Below are positions 62,893 to 64,000 of a stretch of DNA of 64,000 nucleotides, piece after piece. The translations under genes were made by a program, and so were the position numbers. Source of the stretch: Rhodococcus sp. Leaf247. GTDB taxonomy: Bacteria > Actinomycetota > Actinomycetes > Mycobacteriales > Mycobacteriaceae. The notes under the pieces were generated by a model that did not search any database, had not been told where the DNA came from, and worked only from the letters and a program-made list of their open reading frames with translations. The stretch covers positions 483 through 64,482 of the forward strand of contig NZ_LMRP01000001.1 in the NCBI RefSeq assembly GCF_001426185.1, written 5' to 3'. Positions within the stretch are counted from its first letter, which is position 1; each line of letters begins with the position of its first letter.

Positions 62893-63719
62893 GAGGCCGC
62901 CTCGGCGGACCGCACGCCCTCGGCGAGTTCCGCCGTCAACGCGGACACCGCGGAGATACCGGAGTCGACGGCCGTGACCAGAGCGGATCCGACGATGACA
63001 GCGTCGGCGTAGGCAGCGATCTCCGCCGCCTGCGCACCGGAACGCACGCCGAGGCCGATGCCGATGGGGATGTCGGAATGCACGCGGATGCGCGAGACCA
63101 GCTCGGGCGCGGCCGACGACACGGCGTCGCGGGCTCCGGTGACGCCCATCGTCGACGCGGCGTAGACGAATCCGCTACTCGACTGGACGGTGCGCGAGAG
63201 CCGTTCCTCGGTCGAGGACGGCGCGACCAGGAAGATGCGGTCGAGGTGATTGTCGTCGGAGGCCTGCAACCAGTCGCCTGCCTCGTCGGGGATGAGATCG
63301 GGCGTGATCATGCCGAGGCCACCGGCCGACGCCAGGTCGGCCGCGAACGCGGACACGCCGTACTTCATGACGGGGTTCCAGTAGGTCATGACGACGGCCT
63401 TGCCACCGGCGTCGGCGATGGCCTCGACGACCGTGAACACGTCGCGCACACGGGCACCGTTCTCGAGCGCTCGACCTGCCGCTGCCGCGATGGTGGGCCC
63501 GTCCATGACGGGATCGGAGTACGGGACGCCGACTTCGATGATGTCGCAACCACTCTCGACCAGCGCGCGGACTGCCTCGATCGATTCCGGGACGGTGGGA
63601 AAGCCTGCGGGCAGGTAGCCGACCAGCGCGGCGCGCTTCTCACCACGCGTGGTCTCGAAGACCGATGCGAGCCGTGACGGACCCGAATTCACGGGGATCG
63701 GGGTGGGTGTGACGCTCAC
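62889..63719 (-). CDS. trpA: Tryptophan synthase alpha subunit
   Basis: Cleaves indole-3-glycerol phosphate to indole and glyceraldehyde 3-phosphate, channelling indole to TrpB. The 276-aa protein has the catalytic glutamate in [13 protein letters not shown] and the catalytic aspartate in [10 protein letters not shown], plus the glycine-rich phosphate-binding loop in [12 protein letters not shown]. The GTG at 63717-63719 overlaps the trpB TGA. A longer in-frame start exists inside trpB and is not used. Its stop overlaps lgt. Confidence 0.96.
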   Translation of the reverse strand: MSVTPTPIPVNSGPSRLASVFETTRGEKRAALVGYLPAGFPTVPESIEAVRALVESGCDIIEVGVPYSDPVMDGPTIAAAAGRALENGARVRDVFTVVEAIADAGGKAVVMTYWNPVMKYGVSAFAADLASAGGLGMITPDLIPDEAGDWLQASDDNHLDRIFLVAPSSTEERLSRTVQSSSGFVYAASTMGVTGARDAVSSAAPELVSRIRVHSDIPIGIGLGVRSGAQAAEIAAYADAVIVGSALVTAVDSGISAVSALTAELAEGVRSAEAAS

Positions 63720-64000
63720 TTGATCTTGCCCTTCTCGTCCAGGATCCCGAACCACTTCGCTGCGGTGTCGACGTCCTTGTCTCCACGTCCGGACAGATTG
63801 ACCAGGATCACGGCGCCCTCGCCCAGTTCCCGGCCCAGCTTCACCGCGCCGGCGATCGCGTGCGCCGACTCGATCGCGGGGATGATGCCCTCGGTCTTGC
63901 TCAGCAGCGTGAACGCTTCCATCGCTTCGGTGTCGGTGATGGGCCGGTATTCGGCGCGCCCGATGTCGTTGAGGTACGAGTGCTCCGGTCCCACGCCGGG
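63716..64000 (-). CDS. trpB: Tryptophan synthase beta subunit (C-terminal fragment)
   Basis: The last 94 codons of trpB; the gene runs off the window edge. [27 protein letters not shown] and the PLP-phosphate neighbourhood [32 protein letters not shown] are diagnostic for TrpB. Its TGA overlaps the trpA GTG start, the usual coupling that keeps the two subunits stoichiometric. Confidence 0.95.
   Translation of the reverse strand, partial: PGVGPEHSYLNDIGRAEYRPITDTEAMEAFTLLSKTEGIIPAIESAHAIAGAVKLGRELGEGAVILVNLSGRGDKDVDTAAKWFGILDEKGKIK

Overview
The window is high-GC actinobacterial chromosome. Gene content and order point to a Rhodococcus/Nocardia-type member of the Mycobacteriales: argCJBDFRGH, pheST, infC-rpmI-rplT, uvrA, uvrB, coaE, rpsA, polA, pdtaR, tesB, pyk, lgt and trpAB lie in the same neighbourhood as in Mycobacterium tuberculosis (roughly the Rv1611-Rv1688 interval, from memory). 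Liv transport, HelD and extra hydrolase/transport genes are interspersed. It is core chromosome. I see no insertion sequence, prophage, CRISPR array or plasmid feature.

Layout. 1-375: leader and two tandem promoters of a leftward rRNA operon whose 16S gene lies outside the window. 376-5571 (minus): lipase/acyl-CoA-synthetase fusion, Trm112-like protein, Mpg glycosylase, TyrS. 5689-14273 (minus): complete arginine operon with start/stop overlaps at most junctions. 14318-20675 (minus): pheT, pheS, a TsnR-type rRNA methyltransferase, rplT, rpmI and infC behind a structured leader of about 390 nt. 20765-26120: DUF1844 protein, uvrA, a metallo-hydrolase and a DoxX protein with an 11-residue repeat tail. 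26272-32977: HelD, a universal stress protein, and an ABC ATPase fused to an alpha/beta hydrolase with its permease. 33024-41804: uvrB, ligB, DUF402, coaE-GrpB, a small ORF, rpsA, a methyltransferase. 41810-46056: IDH/IMDH-family dehydrogenase, 2H phosphoesterase, DMT exporter with a GlxA-type regulator, thioredoxin. 46127-48823: polA. 49006-54862: liv ABC transporter on plus and its binding protein convergent on minus, separated by an inverted-repeat-rich gap. 55052-58784: pdtaR, a short tRNA with a Leu anticodon, small enzymes, two HTH regulators. 58686-64000 (minus): tesB, pyk, a TM2 protein, lgt, trpA and partial trpB.

Themes. DNA repair is well represented (mpg, uvrA, uvrB, polA, ligB, a uracil/hypoxanthine-type glycosylase). 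Upstream of uvrB I find an exact match to the mycobacterial RecA-independent damage promoter motif (TTGTCRGTG-N8-TANNNT, the PafBC target), with closer or weaker versions at uvrA, polA and helD. Many genes have a -10-like hexamer 6-7 nt before the start codon and no ribosome binding site, which suggests leaderless mRNAs. No clearly new multi-gene system is evident. The least explained items are the DoxX/11-mer-repeat protein, the hydrolase-ABC fusion, the infC leader, the short Leu-anticodon tRNA and the palindromic liv intergenic region.
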